Part shown: one piece after another, positions 43,490 to 54,227 of the stretch
Layout of the letters: every line of letters begins with the position of its first letter
Numbering within the stretch: position 1 is the first letter of the stretch
Source: Mantis religiosa
Taxonomy: Eukaryota > Arthropoda > Insecta > Mantodea > Mantidae
DNA: 64,000 bases
Assembly: GCA_030765055.1 (NCBI GenBank)
Contig: JAUKNK010000147.1
Span: 2,634,001-2,698,000, forward strand
Direction of reading: 5' to 3'
Notes under the pieces: generated by a model
Told to the model about the DNA's origin: nothing
Databases searched by the model: none
Seen by the model: the letters and a program-made list of their open reading frames with translations, nothing else
Made by a program: the position numbers and the translations under genes

Positions 43490-43745
43490 TGTAACCTAAG
43501 GATTGAGGCCATAATTCAATTTCGTGTCTTTCAAAACAGAAGAATTCGCAATCAAATAACATTGGAGGGACATCTTGAAGATGATTTCCACAAACACAAT
43601 CAGATGTGGTTTTGATTTTGAGTCGAAATAAGTAAGCTGAAAATTTGCCATGCCCAGTTAAGAATTGATTGAGACCATTGGTAGGATTAACGAATTTACA
43701 TTTATGTCTCTCAGAAAGCGTTGAGATTGAAACCGATGTTCAGAA
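43490..43745 (-). pseudogene. Non-LTR retrotransposon C-terminal zinc-motif fragment
   Basis: The minus strand reads LNQFLTGHGKFSAYLFRLKI, then KTTSDCVCGNHLQDVPPMLF, then DCEFFCFERHEIELWP. The T-G-H-G-x-F-x-x-Y-L...C-x-C...C pattern is the C-terminal zinc-binding end of ORF2 in I/R1/jockey-type elements. The frame is open for about 80 codons. No RT precedes it. Confidence 0.75.
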
Positions 43746-43929
43746 TATGTAAAAATAATTTTGTATTTTAATTTTTATCATATTTTTCTTCCAGTTTACT
43801 TGTGTTGTGATCACCTTTATTACTATGTAATAGTTTAATAAAAGATGTAACTGTCGTTATTTAGCTTCCGTTCATTCAGTGAACACAGTATCTCGTGTCC
43901 GGGTCGTGATCTGGGATCACTGCATTATA

Positions 43930-44183
43930 TCACATTCAAATTACTGAATTAACAACACTTGTGCCTACTTTCAGATCATTTTTTAACCAAACAGCATAAA
44001 TCTTAAATCGAAACAACAAAATAATTCACAATAACTTCTTAAAAGTTCGTATTTTTACATAATCTTATCTTTCCACACCAAGGGTATCCGGGAAGTTGAC
44101 TTCGGGTCCCTGGTAACCATTCTCTTTTTCTACACATTGAACTGTCATCGCTCTCATCGTCAACTATATATATATATATATAC
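43930..44183 (+). repeat. Unknown repeat Z, copy 1
   Basis: Aligns in direct orientation with 46995-47220 (shared tccacaccaagg, tccgggaagttgacttcg, aatcgaaacaaca). The two copies bracket the LTR/LTR/mariner cluster. It ends in a short TA run in which the LTR at 44184 is inserted. Confidence 0.8.
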
Positions 44184-45250
44184 TGTCGCGATAACGGACA
44201 TTAAAGTTTCGGCGCAAATAGATAACAAACGGCGGATAGTGTTTCAGGGTAATAAAGAGCTTGAATAAGCAGTTAACGATAGTGCCGCTAGTGTTCACAA
44301 ATGTCGGAAAAAAAGATAGTTAAGATAAAGGACTTGCCGGCACAGATAAGATTTCACGTTTGGAAGTTTCTGGTGCTTCAATTCAATTCATGCCAGAGGA
44401 TCTAATCCTATTAGTCCTGGACCCGTAGAATCAAGGATCCGGGCCTCTTTCTACCTGGGAGTTACTGAGCTGTCCCAAAAGGGCGCTCGGCGCCTCCGAG
44501 GCTCTTTCCACAGGCCAAGATCTCGAGACTAACAACCCCCGTACCCATCTGCTCCTGTGGACTCAAGATGGGATGGAAGTGGATACGCCACTTACGCGCG
44601 CCAACACCAAAATGGGAAGTCTACCGATATGACCTCGGTGGGGTCGCCTGGCGATCTAGCACACATCTACTAGCTATACTGGCTAGTACGCTGGAATATT
44701 GATGACTTCCCTCAACACCGTCCCGAGACGTACCCGATCTTCCACGGATGTCGAGAACCACTGCCCACTCCAGTCCAACCCAATCCAAACAACTCCCTAT
44801 CAGGGAGGGGTCGAATGTTCGGCCCGAGGTTCCCCTAGTAACGTCTGAGGTACCACGAGTGCCAGGGGTTCGCAGCGCCCGCAACACGGCAGCTGAAGGC
44901 GACGGATCCCCTCCCCTACGGTTCTAGTGATATCCTGATTGACGAGAAAAGTTCTTTCTTCTTTGTAGGAGAAACCTCTCGAATTTATGAATGAGATATA
45001 TAAGAGATTGTGACACGCCAGTCGTGAGCTGTAAGTTGTAAAACAAGAGTTGTGAGTAAGCAGAAAACAGCTGTAAATTGTTGCTAATATTGTAACGAGA
45101 GGTGAACACTGTTTGTTATTTTCATCAACCTTGTTGTATATGTAACTCAATGCTGTTATGTGAGAACTGAACAGTGTATTCTACGGAAATAAAGAACGAT
45201 TTGTATTTCAGCAACTCGGACTTTTAGTTCTACGAACCCACAAAGACACA
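44184..45250 (+). repeat. Solo LTR (family B) with a nested GC-rich repeat
   Basis: Starts TGTCGCGATAACGG and ends ACCCACAAAGACACA. Flanks atac (44180-44183) and atat (45251-45254), one mismatch. A GC-rich repeat (44393-44935) splits it. An AATAAAGAAC polyadenylation-type signal lies near 45188. Confidence 0.88.
44393..44935 (+). repeat. GC-rich repeat, copy nested in the LTR
   Basis: The most complete copy of the family, from about ttcatgccagaggatcta to cctacggttctag. Contains gtcctggacccgtag, ggatacgccacttacgcgcg, gacctcggtggggtcgcc, and gttcggcccgaggtt. Flanking LTR sequence suggests a short imperfect target duplication (tttctgg / gttctag). No ORF; class unknown, SINE-like in size. Confidence 0.85.
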
Positions 45251-45258
45251 ATATATAT

Positions 45259-45713
45259 TGTGACTTTGTAGGTTCGTCGAATTAAAAGTCCAATTTACAT
45301 AAATTTAAAATGTAGTGTATTTCCGTAGAAATTCATTATGGTCAATCCTACCATAAGCAGAATTACGTCACATACACAATTACAATCTTCCAGTTCGTGT
45401 GCCACACTCACATACAAAGAGTTCAAGGTACAGCTTGCACGATTATCAAGTTCCATTTCGACACTGACACACCTGGCAATCGCGGCTCCTTGTCATATAC
45501 GTCTTCATGTTTCCATAAGATAATCAAACGTTCTGATAAGACGGCACTAGACAAACCACGAAGGTTCCAGACAACTAACATTATCCGTTTTGGCATGCCT
45601 GTATCTCCGCCCTATCTTTATCTGTTTCAACAAGCTTTTAATCTCCGTGCTACATTTCCGTCCCTTATCTCTCCGCGCCGAACCCTTTGTGCGCATCGCC
45701 GTCAGTCTCGATA
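45259..45713 (-). repeat. Solo LTR, minus orientation, tail-to-tail with the previous one
   Basis: On the plus strand it starts tgtgactttgtaggttcgtc (the U5 end inverted) and ends tctcgata, where gaca would be expected. It is separated from the preceding LTR by only atatatat (45251-45258). Flanks atat on both sides. Confidence 0.8.
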
Positions 45714-45726
45714 ATATATATATATA

Positions 45727-46992
45727 CGAAGCTCGTCTGAAAAGTTTCCGACCTCAACATGAAGATGGCACCACTCGTAAATAAGAGCTAGTGCATTTCG
45801 TTGTGCATCTGTTGACAATTATTCACCAAAGTATCAGCCATTCTTGACACTCAGCGGTTATGTAAGAATCGTTTAAGTAGATGTGACTGTTTTTATAAAC
45901 ATGGACAAAATCGAGTATAGAGCTGTCATTAAATATTTGTTTTTTAAAGCTAATACACTAACACAAATCAAAGATGAGTTGGATTCTGTGTATGGGGACA
46001 CTGCACCATAATTTACCACAGTGAAATTTTGTGCAGCTGAGTTTAAACGTGGCCTCAAGAGCTTCGGAGACGATAAACGTTCGGGAAGTCCAAAAACTGC
46101 AACTACCCACAAAAACATCGCCAAAGTTCACGAATTTTACTAGAGGACCGCCGAATTAAAGTGGGACTGATGGCAGAGGCCATGAACATGTGAAAATAAC
46201 GTCTTTGTCACATATTAAATCAACATTTACATATGAAAAAACTGTGCGTGCGTTGGGTGCCGCGTTTGCTGCCGTAAGACCAAAAACGTGTTCGGACGAA
46301 CATTTCCAAGCATTGTTGGCGCAGTTTAGGTGCAAAAAATCAGTTTTGTGCCAATGAATTACTGTGGATGAAACTTTGATACACCGTTATACGCCCGAAA
46401 CAAAAACACAGTCCCAGGAGTGGACTGCAAAGGGAGAACCGGCTACAAAAAATGAAAGCTGCTTTTTTCGGTTGGTAAGTTGATGGCGACTGTTTCTTGG
46501 GATAGTCATGGAGTTCGATATTTTAATCGATTATCTCCAAAATGAAAAACCATCACAGAAGCATACTTTATACAGTACTTCACAAGCTGAAGGTATACCT
46601 TACGGTAAACGGCCACATTTGCAGAAAAAGAAAATCCTGTTTCACGAAGACAACGAACCGTCTCACACCTCAAGGGTTGCAATGGCGAAAATCCACGAAT
46701 TACGGTTTGAAGTGCTTGACCATCCGTCTTACTCACCATATCTAGCCTCAATCGACTTCTTTTTGTTCCCTCGTCAGAAAATTGGGCTCCGAGGACAGAG
46801 ATTTTCGTCAAATGAAGAGGCAGTCACTTTCGCGAACAATTATTTTGCAGAGAAAAACGCCGAGTACTATTTGGACGGGTTACACAGACGTGAACAGCAC
46901 TGTGTAGAGTTACAAGGAGAATGTGTTGAAAAAAAAAACTACAAAAACGTCTTGTATCTTTATTAGGTCGGATACTTTCCAGACCACCCTTG
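45727..46992 (+). mobile_element. mariner element
   Basis: TA at 45725-45726 and 46993-46994. Ends CGAAGCTCGTCTGAAAAG and (minus strand) CAAGGGTGGTCTGGAAAG, both followed by t-t/a-ccgacct. 1266 bp. It sits in the TA run after the inverted LTR. Confidence 0.92.
45901..46966 (+). pseudogene. mariner DD34D transposase, broken
   Basis: ATG at 45901 gives MDKIEYRAVIKYLFF then ANTLTQIKDELDSVYGD, the N-terminal helix-turn-helix region. A stop follows at 46009. First catalytic block ITVDETLIHRYTPE near 46361-46400. The last part (46508-46966) is open and holds LFHEDNEPSHTS with the second Asp and YSPYLASIDFFLF with the third, 34 residues between them. All three acids remain, but frameshifts and about ten stops in the middle make it inactive. 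Confidence 0.88.
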
Positions 46993-46994
46993 TA

Positions 46995-47220
46995 TTTCTA
47001 AATTACTGATATAACGGTACTAGTGTTACATTTCAGATAATTATTTAATTAAACGGCAGTTAATTATTAATCGAAACAACACAATCATTCCCAATAAAGT
47101 CTTAAGACGTTGTATTTTTACAGATATTTATCTCTCCACACCAAGGATCTCCGGGATGTTGACTTCGTCTCCTTAGCAAACGTTGTCTTTTTCTGGACAT
47201 GAAAATCTCATCGCCATCTA
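46995..47220 (+). repeat. Unknown repeat Z, copy 2
   Basis: Direct partner of 43930-44183. Continues into the CTGT repeat at the right. Confidence 0.78.
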
Positions 47221-47254
<34 letters not shown>

Positions 47255-47273
47255 GGTCTGTCTGTCTGTCTCT
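47218..47273 (+). repeat. (CTGT)n microsatellite
   Basis: About 13 units with one interruption (cggt). Confidence 0.97.
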
Positions 47274-47384
47274 AAACCGACTTGCCTAATTGTGGTTTAA
47301 ATATGTGTATAAATCTAAGGAAGTTTAAAAAAGGTAAGGGTACAAAAAGACCTGAAGTGATTATGGACCCGGTACACTTGCAAA

Positions 47385-47745
47385 CTTTCACGGAACACTT
47401 ATGCACACCTTCGTTTATTTACAGAAAACAAAAGCATTACAGAGTATATAGATATTTCACACAGTGCCAAAGTCTTCAAAGATACTTCACTTAACATATT
47501 TTATTAAATAACGCTTATCATTTGTTATCAAGACTGCAAATTTTATGTAACATGATAATATGGCTTTTGAAGATTATATACAAAATTAATTTCTGAACAC
47601 ATTAAAGCGCTATAAATATTCGACCAAAGCCAATTGTCAAACATTGGTGAATCCTTGGATACCTTATTTATAATTTGTGTTTGTGAATCCGAGAATGTCA
47701 ATTGAATTGGAAAAAAAATAGTTGAATTCCTTTGTGACTAAGTGC
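47385..47745 (+). repeat. Unknown repeat W, copy 1
   Basis: Aligns, inverted, with 62895-63255 (shared gtcttcaaagatacttcact, ttatcatttgttatca, attgtcaa, ggatacctt). No ORF or clear ends. Confidence 0.75.
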
Positions 47746-48540
47746 GCGGAAACCTTTATACTATGGCAAGGAGAAGACAACTTGAGTTATGTTGTAGAAG
47801 TCAGTGAAATGTGAGACGAGGTACGTCACCTAGAGTAGCAGTGGATACTCAAAAATGGTTTACTTCACAAATATCAGTTTCGCAGCGAAATGTACATATG
47901 TTATTTAGTACGATTTTTTCGATAAGTTATACGAAGGTCTTCAGAAATGAAAAGGGCTTCAGAGATTTTTTCAGAATATTCAACGCATAAATTTCAGTTT
48001 TTATAAAGATGTATTAAACATTTTCTATCTTAATGGAAGCTGTCAGACTCCTGTTCGAGAAAAGAAATCTATGTGACTGAACATTTCTCCATGTAAAGGA
48101 CTGTTTTGGATGGAGTTTTTTTGGGAAGCTTCGTGTCGTATTCCTACAAATTGCTAAATATAATCCGTACCACTTAACCCATTGTTATGTATTGTACTTC
48201 ACGAGCAAGCACACATATACTTTTTCCTGAAGAGTGCTTTATTTTGGATTCACGGAGTCTCAAAGTATTTATTTCGGTGAATTTTTTAAATCGAATGTTG
48301 TAGTGCAATGCAATCACTTCTCAACCTACTAAGATGTGGTAGAGAGATAAGAAATTACGATAAATGCCTAAATTGGTACCAATATTCGTCTTCCAGAAAT
48401 CGTACGCGAGTATTTTCAAAAAAATTCCTCCTCTCAGAGTTACTTTATATGCAAGAGTGTTTGTTATATTTTATTTTCAAGAATGTCTGTGACTAAAACA
48501 CCCTATTATTATATATGAGTAGGTCTAATAAAATGCATAG
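47746..48540. other. No recognised feature
   Basis: AT-rich, short frames only. Confidence 0.4.
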
Positions 48541-48985
48541 TGTCGCGAGGCATTGTTCCGAAGGGCGTGGCCGGCGCGCTTAAGAAGCAGATAGTGCAAC
48601 GCGGAGATATAACCTTGCCTAAACGGAAAGAAAGAGAAAGATAGATGTCTGGAAGTTTAATGTTTCTCTTGCTGTCTTGACTGTTACGGAACGTTTCACT
48701 AATCTCTATAAACAGTGACGGGAGATATATAAGTGCCACGGCTGTCAACGCAGTTGTTCGGTAGTTAATGGACTTGTGAATCGTGTTTTTGCAGCCGTGT
48801 AGTGATTTGCAAGTAGATTCTTTTGTTTGTGGACTTGTGGCTGACGACCTTGAAGGTTACGTTTGTGTATGTTACGCCATTGTGCTGCTGCAAAGAGTTG
48901 TACAAAACGTCTGTTTATTTTAAATTAGAAGCAGTTTGATTTTCTGCAAACTAGACTTCTAATTTTACGAAACCCCAAAGGCACA
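48541..48985 (+). repeat. Solo LTR
   Basis: Starts TGTCGCGAGGC and ends CCCCAAAGGCACA; 445 bp. Flanks atag (48537-48540) and atac (48986-48989), one mismatch. A gagatatataag TATA-like box near 48722. Confidence 0.85.
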
Positions 48986-48988
48986 ATA

Positions 48989-50302
48989 CAGGGTGTACAT
49001 AAATAAATATCGGGGTTTTAACTCTTTATAATATTTATTACATTCAACTTACATTTAATAAATGTTATGTCAAATGAAAAGAAGAACTCAAACAGTTTTA
49101 CCAAGAACCTTATAAATTTTCAATGTGACTACCCTTTGTCACACGACACACGTCAATTCTATAGCCGAGTTCTTCCCAAACGTTGATAAGTGTGTGTTCA
49201 GTAATTGTAGCAACAGCTGCTTCAATACGGTTTCTTAATTCAGGGAGGTCAGCTGGTAGCAGAGCCACGTACACTCCATCCTTGAGGAAGCCCCAAAGGT
49301 AAAAATTGCATGGCGTTAGGTCAGGAGAACGTGTAGGCCATGTCTTTGGGGCCTTACGGTCTATCCAGTGCTCGGGTACAGTGACGTTCAACCAATCGGT
49401 TACTTCGTTATGCCAGTGAAGTGGTGCACCGTCCTGCTGGAAAATGAAGTTCTCTGCTCATTTTCTTCCAACTGAAGGAAGAGCTATTGCTCTAGTGTAT
49501 CAAGGTAAAAAGTGCCACTTACAGTAGTTTCACCAAAAAAGAAAGGTCCATAAACTTTTCGCCGGGACACGGCACAAGCAACATTCACTTTAGGGGAATC
49601 TCGTTGCATTTGTACCATCTTGTGAGGATTTCCTGAGCCCCAGTTGCGCACATTATGAGCGTTAACATCTTCACTAAAGGTCGATTCATCACTCAACACA
49701 ATACGGTCCATAAAATCGTCTTCATCATGAAACAACATATCGTTTGTGAAGTTGGCACGTAATCCGTGTTCTGTTGGTTTTAGAGGCTGTAGTAACTGTA
49801 AACGTTAAGGACGTAGCCGTGAGCGCTTTCTTACAACCTTCCAAAAAGTCAACACACGAACTTGTAATTCACGACTAGCCTTCCGAACTGATTTTTTGGG
49901 GCTACGAGTGAACGACTCTCACTCGCTCAACAGTCTCTTCACTTACTCTTGGTCGTCCCGTGCTCTTCCCATTACAAAGGCAGCCGGTATCTTCAAACTG
50001 ATGATACCATCTACGAATGTTGTTATCACTGGGAGGTCACAACCGAACTTAATGCGGAACGCGCGTTGCACAGTAACTACAGATTCGGTCTTTGCAAACT
50101 GCGAAACACAAAACGCTTTCTGTTTACTAGTTACCATCTGCGCTGTCTAGCGGACTGCGGCAGAAGCATTGCACACACATGCGCACTGGTGCCAACAAAC
50201 AAAACTGAGTTGCTTTTACATTGTCATATTATTTATAACTAAGTTTAATGTAATAAATATTTTAAAGAGTTAAAACCCAGATATTTATTTATATACACCC
50301 TG
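48989..50302 (-). mobile_element. mariner-type element (DD41D spacing) abutting the solo LTR
   Basis: TA at 48987-48988 and 50303-50304. Long inverted ends of about 55-60 bp: CAGGGTGTACATAAATAAAT and (minus strand) CAGGGTGTATATAAATAAAT, both continuing with ggttttaactcttta. The left TA falls in the target-site copy next to the LTR, so it inserted after the LTR. Confidence 0.94.
49110..50137 (-). pseudogene. mariner-type transposase with altered catalytic residue
   Basis: ATG at 50137 gives MVTSKQKAFCVSQFAKTES and a helix-turn-helix region. After a gap with shifted frames, 49738-49484 reads MLFHDEDDFMDRIVLSDEST with the first Asp, and GPFFFGETTVSGTFYLD. Then FIFQQDGAPLHWHNEV (second Asp, near 49440) and SPDLTPCNFYLWG, where Asn replaces the expected third Asp. 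Forty-one residues separate the second Asp from that position, the DD41D spacing of rosa-type mariners. Frameshifts at about 49440-49484 and 49740-49900 plus the changed residue exclude activity. Confidence 0.88.
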
Positions 50303-50304
50303 TA

Positions 50305-51395
50305 TACTGAACCTTCTATGAAGTCCCCTTCAATCTCAATTATTTCTGGATCAGTGCATCAGAAGCAAAATCGAAACATTTAAAGTTTACACCTCTATTT
50401 GTACATTGCCTACCACGTAGTTACCGTTAGTGGAGGAAATGTTACATTCTAACCAAAACTCTCTACACACCCACAGTTTCAGATTCCTGAATGAAAGAAT
50501 TGTAATGGGCTCTTTTATTACAGAGTTTGTCAAGGATACCAGGGTATACCCGATCTTAGGACCTAGATTGAGATAGCATAGATGTACGAAAATTTTCGTT
50601 CAAAATAAATATACTTTTTGATTTTCTAGCAAGAGCTGTGAAGCTCTGTTCATTCTGGAAGAATTTGAATATCTGTTAAACTCCAGCGTACTTGCCAAAA
50701 TGTAGAACCCTTTAAAACACACAACTTATTTAAATCAAAACGTGTATGACACCAGCCGTTTTGAACATATCCGCTTCAACTGGTTTTAGTTTTTTTTTAG
50801 CTTTTTACTATCTGGAAGTCCTACTCTCATCCGGGGGCCTATCGTTATGTTATGGGAAGTGTATGGAATTTCAAAGCCAGCATATACCGATCCACTTTTA
50901 ATAATTTTACTGTCTCTCTCTGTTTTCTGTATCCCTCAAGGTCCTATGAGTAAAGGTGTATCTCAAACCAAATTTAACAACAAAGTATGTGCACTTCTAT
51001 AATTCTGTACCCACTCGCTTACAGACTATTCTCACAGAATATTTTTCTATCTGCTTCATACTGTACCAGATGCACATGTATAAAAATGGTAGTTATATTT
51101 TTCATAGTAGGTGAATACATCAGGCTTTGGCGTTAGTCAACTGGTCGCCTTCTCAAAGCCTTTACATTCCTTTGTCTAGGAAACAAATGAGCGCTTTTGT
51201 GTGTGAGAAAAGTATAAGTGTAACTAAAAGAAAATCAATAGAATTGTATGTTTTAGCTATTATTAACTCCAGAAGGAGGAGATCTCCCTAACTTGTACGT
51301 CCTAACGCCATTTAAATGTTTTATGCAATATAATTGTATCTATCTCTCACAATGTACCTGTCACTCAGAATGAAGCAGATTTTCGAGAACATCCT
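50305..51395. other. No recognised feature
   Basis: AT-rich; no repeat match or known motif. Confidence 0.4.
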
Positions 51396-52023
51396 CAGAT
51401 AATTCAAAATATTGCGGCTGCGTTGTTTACGTAGATTCGGAAATCCGGCTTCCAGAAATCTTAAAACAACTATTGCTGCACTAAAAAAGACATGAAATTG
51501 ACAATTAAGATGTCTTCAAGGTCGACCTGGTGCTCCGACGCACGAAAACATATGAAAAAATTACTGCGGTACACTTCAAACGTCGACAGTCGCAATAACC
51601 ATCACAAACAGCCGCTTCTACCACTTTGGTGGTATTTATACCTCCCAGACATTCAAGGCGGCCCGGGTTTGATCCCAGCTGACAGAAAAGTGAGATTTGT
51701 GGTGGACAACACGGCGCTGGGGCGGGTTTTCTCCGGGATCTCCGGTTTCCCCCGCCATCTCATTGCACCGGTGCTCCATCTTCATCTCATGTATCATCAG
51801 TGTCATCGCCTGCGGTGTGTATGTAGTAAAAGCGGGCGTTAAACACTACACATTTCACAGTTTCCCAGACATTGTTTCTAGAATGCTGTAGACCTTCCGA
51901 GAAATTTCTCGACAACAGCAATACACCGAGCGCTCTGGAGCCTCTCTCTCTCTCTCCCTCTCTCTCCGGCCTACGCGCCCGCCTCCGGCTTGCCGTGGCA
52001 GCACAACAATGCCATCGGTGACA
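51396..52023 (-). repeat. LTR (family C), minus orientation, split by SINE-C
   Basis: On the minus strand it starts TGTCACCGATGGCATTGTTG at 52023 and aligns with the LTR at 23420 through gcattctagaaacaat, the ggtataaata TATA-like box and aggtcgaccttgaa. A (CT)n run lies at 51943-51967. The SINE-C at 51655-51862 interrupts it. U5 limit uncertain. Confidence 0.8.
51655..51862 (+). repeat. SINE-C copy, 5'-truncated, inside the LTR
   Basis: Starts within the head at caaggcggcccgggtttgat, lacking the A box. Flanked by a perfect 11-bp duplication tcccagacatt (51644-51654 and 51863-51873). 5' truncation with a perfect duplication is a target-primed insertion signature. Confidence 0.95.
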
Positions 52024-52279
52024 ATAGCATTTCACTATCATGAAAATATCTACAAAACACAATATTTTAATGAAAATCACAGCTATTCTTTTTTAAATAT
52101 GTCTAAATATTTGTTATTAAACTTTTCTGGGTGGAACATTTGTTTTGTTTTTTTAATATTACAGTCCTATATGCTGATGTTAGTGTTAAACCAATTGTTC
52201 AATTGTGAATTATGTTGTTCACACACAAAAACGCACACACACAAAAACGCACATACACAAACACGCGCACACACCCAGA

Positions 52280-53112
52280 TGCCCGCTGCTTTAGAGTAGA
52301 TGGTATCGTGTCTGACTCACATTTAAGAGGTCCCAAGTTCCAGTCTCGGTCAGGGTGAGTTACCTAGATAAGATTATTTTGAGATTTTCCCTTATCTGGA
52401 AAGATGAATGTCGGGTAACTCTAAGCTCTTCGTGTGTGGCCCGCATTCGGGAGGCCCGGGTTCGATTCCCAGGCCGTACCTGACCTATGGATTTTTCGAG
52501 GGTTTTCCTGGGTTGCTAGGTGAATTAAGCTAGGTACGTTAATTACATCCCTAAAATTTCCTGTCCCTCCATTTCATCTCTATTATCATTTCATATCATC
52601 TCTCATCCGGTGGTAGTGTCGGCGGTGCATGGCAGGATGATATGCTCTGAGGTAAACTACTTTCTTCTCCGGTAGGTGGGTTGCCGACGTCAGCTCCTCT
52701 GCTGGGACCATTTCGGGACCGCCAGCCAGTTACCTTTGGGGCTTGAATCGCTTGCATTGGTACCATTAGAACTCGGCTGCTGGGCTCGTTGCCGTCCCGC
52801 TGTGGGGGAGCGAATTGGCTTTCCTGGCCTGTCATGGGAGGTGTATCCAAGTAAACTGTAGGGGCACTGTCCTCTGTACCGTCGTGGCCCCTTGGGTGGG
52901 CCGCCCTCTGTCTCCTTCGCCTCATTCTTCCTCCCGGGAGTGCCGCTACTTGGGTGTATAAGGACAGTGGGCCCAGCATGGTGACCTACGTACCGAATCC
53001 CCTCCGTAATGAAATCCGAATCCCAACCCTAAGCTCTATGGATCCTGGGTTCATATGAGTATCACGTCCTCCATTTCATTTACGTCTGATATGACTTAAC
53101 ATTGAAGGACGT
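52280..53112 (+). repeat. SINE-A copy split by SINE-B
   Basis: The 5' part is 52280-52429 and the 3' part 53025-53112. Together they give a complete SINE-A. The tail (acattgaaggacgta) joins directly to the next SINE-A. Confidence 0.9.
52430..53024 (+). repeat. SINE-B copy nested in SINE-A
   Basis: tRNA-like head with B box GGGTTCGATTCCC near 52460-52472, and a long body shared with 24640-25185. Flanked by aactctaagctct (52417-52429) and aaccctaagctct (53025-53037), a 13-bp duplication with one mismatch. At ~595 bp it is long for a SINE. Confidence 0.9.
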
Positions 53113-53338
53113 AGCCCGCCTTGGTAGCGTGGTGGTCGCATGTCTACCTCACGTTCAAGAGGTCTCAATCAGGGTGAGTTCCCTGGATAAGGTTTTTTCC
53201 GGTGTTTTCGCTTATCCTGTAAGACGAATGTGGGGTAACTCTAAGCTCCATGGACCCCGGATTCATTTGAGCATAATTTCATCCATTCCATTCATCGTCC
53301 GATATGACTTAACGTAGGAGGACGTAAATTACAAAAAA
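53113..53338 (+). repeat. SINE-A copy, tandem with the previous one
   Basis: From gcccgccttggtagcgtggt to acgtaggaggacgtaaatta. The head has lost about 15 bp around the B box (aagaggtctcaatcagggtg). Directly follows another SINE-A in the same orientation. Confidence 0.92.
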
Positions 53339-53339
53339 A

Positions 53340-54223
53340 ATGTTAATGACGTAACTGAAAAAAGAAAACACGCATAAGTGTTTTCAATTTTTTATGGGAG
53401 AGTCAAAATAGGTGTTTCTGTTTAAATGTTGCGATACATAATACAGGAAGCAATACACGAAACTGAATAAAGAAAGTTATGTGAATGTAAGCAATAATAC
53501 GTTTTTATTATAAAAGGCAGCCAACGCCGTTGTTTGACAGCATGACGGCTGGACAGAACGTGATATACGAACGAAACCCATTGTTGCTGTTGTTGATGGT
53601 GGTGTAGCACAGGAAGGAGAAGTGGTCGATAAACGGTGCATTTCATGTTTCAGCACTCTAAATATTCTAGAGGATGATAAACAAAAGGTCAGTAAGAGGA
53701 AATAAAAATTCCCTCAAAAAGAGATGTTCGTTACTGGGTTGGTTAGAACAAAAAAAAGCAAACAGAAACAAAATGGAACACACGAAGATGTAATAATATA
53801 GGAGCAAATAATATTTGAGAGGAAAGCCTCAAACAAAAGAAGCGAATTACGACATAGAAAGCCCGCTTTAAATCGATAGCTCGCAGAGGGAGGTATGCAA
53901 AACAAAACAGAATATCGCAAATAAAAAGGAAAGAGCGAGAGAGCTTATTTGCGAGAAACGACGCGGTAAACTCAGGTAGAGGGAGCAGGTGTTGCTCCAT
54001 GTATGCTGTCCTCATTTACACTCAATATAATGAGGTGACAAATAACTTAAATTGCAGTCGAAGTATTTTCTATCTGCACGTTTTAATACAACATGCTCTT
54101 TACTTTACATTATTAATAACTAGGGAGAGGATTTATAGGCCCAGGCTTTATAGTTCTTAGTTATTCCTAGCCTGCTTTTAGAAGATCTATAGCGGATCCA
54201 AAATGTGTGAAACAGGCAGGCAC
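53340..54223. other. No recognised feature
   Basis: No known motif in the short frames; AT-rich. Confidence 0.4.
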
Positions 54224-54227
54224 TTAA

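Noticed and set aside
50400..51300. Possible coding stretch
   Set aside because: Frames are short and shift without any family motif; base composition equals the surroundings.
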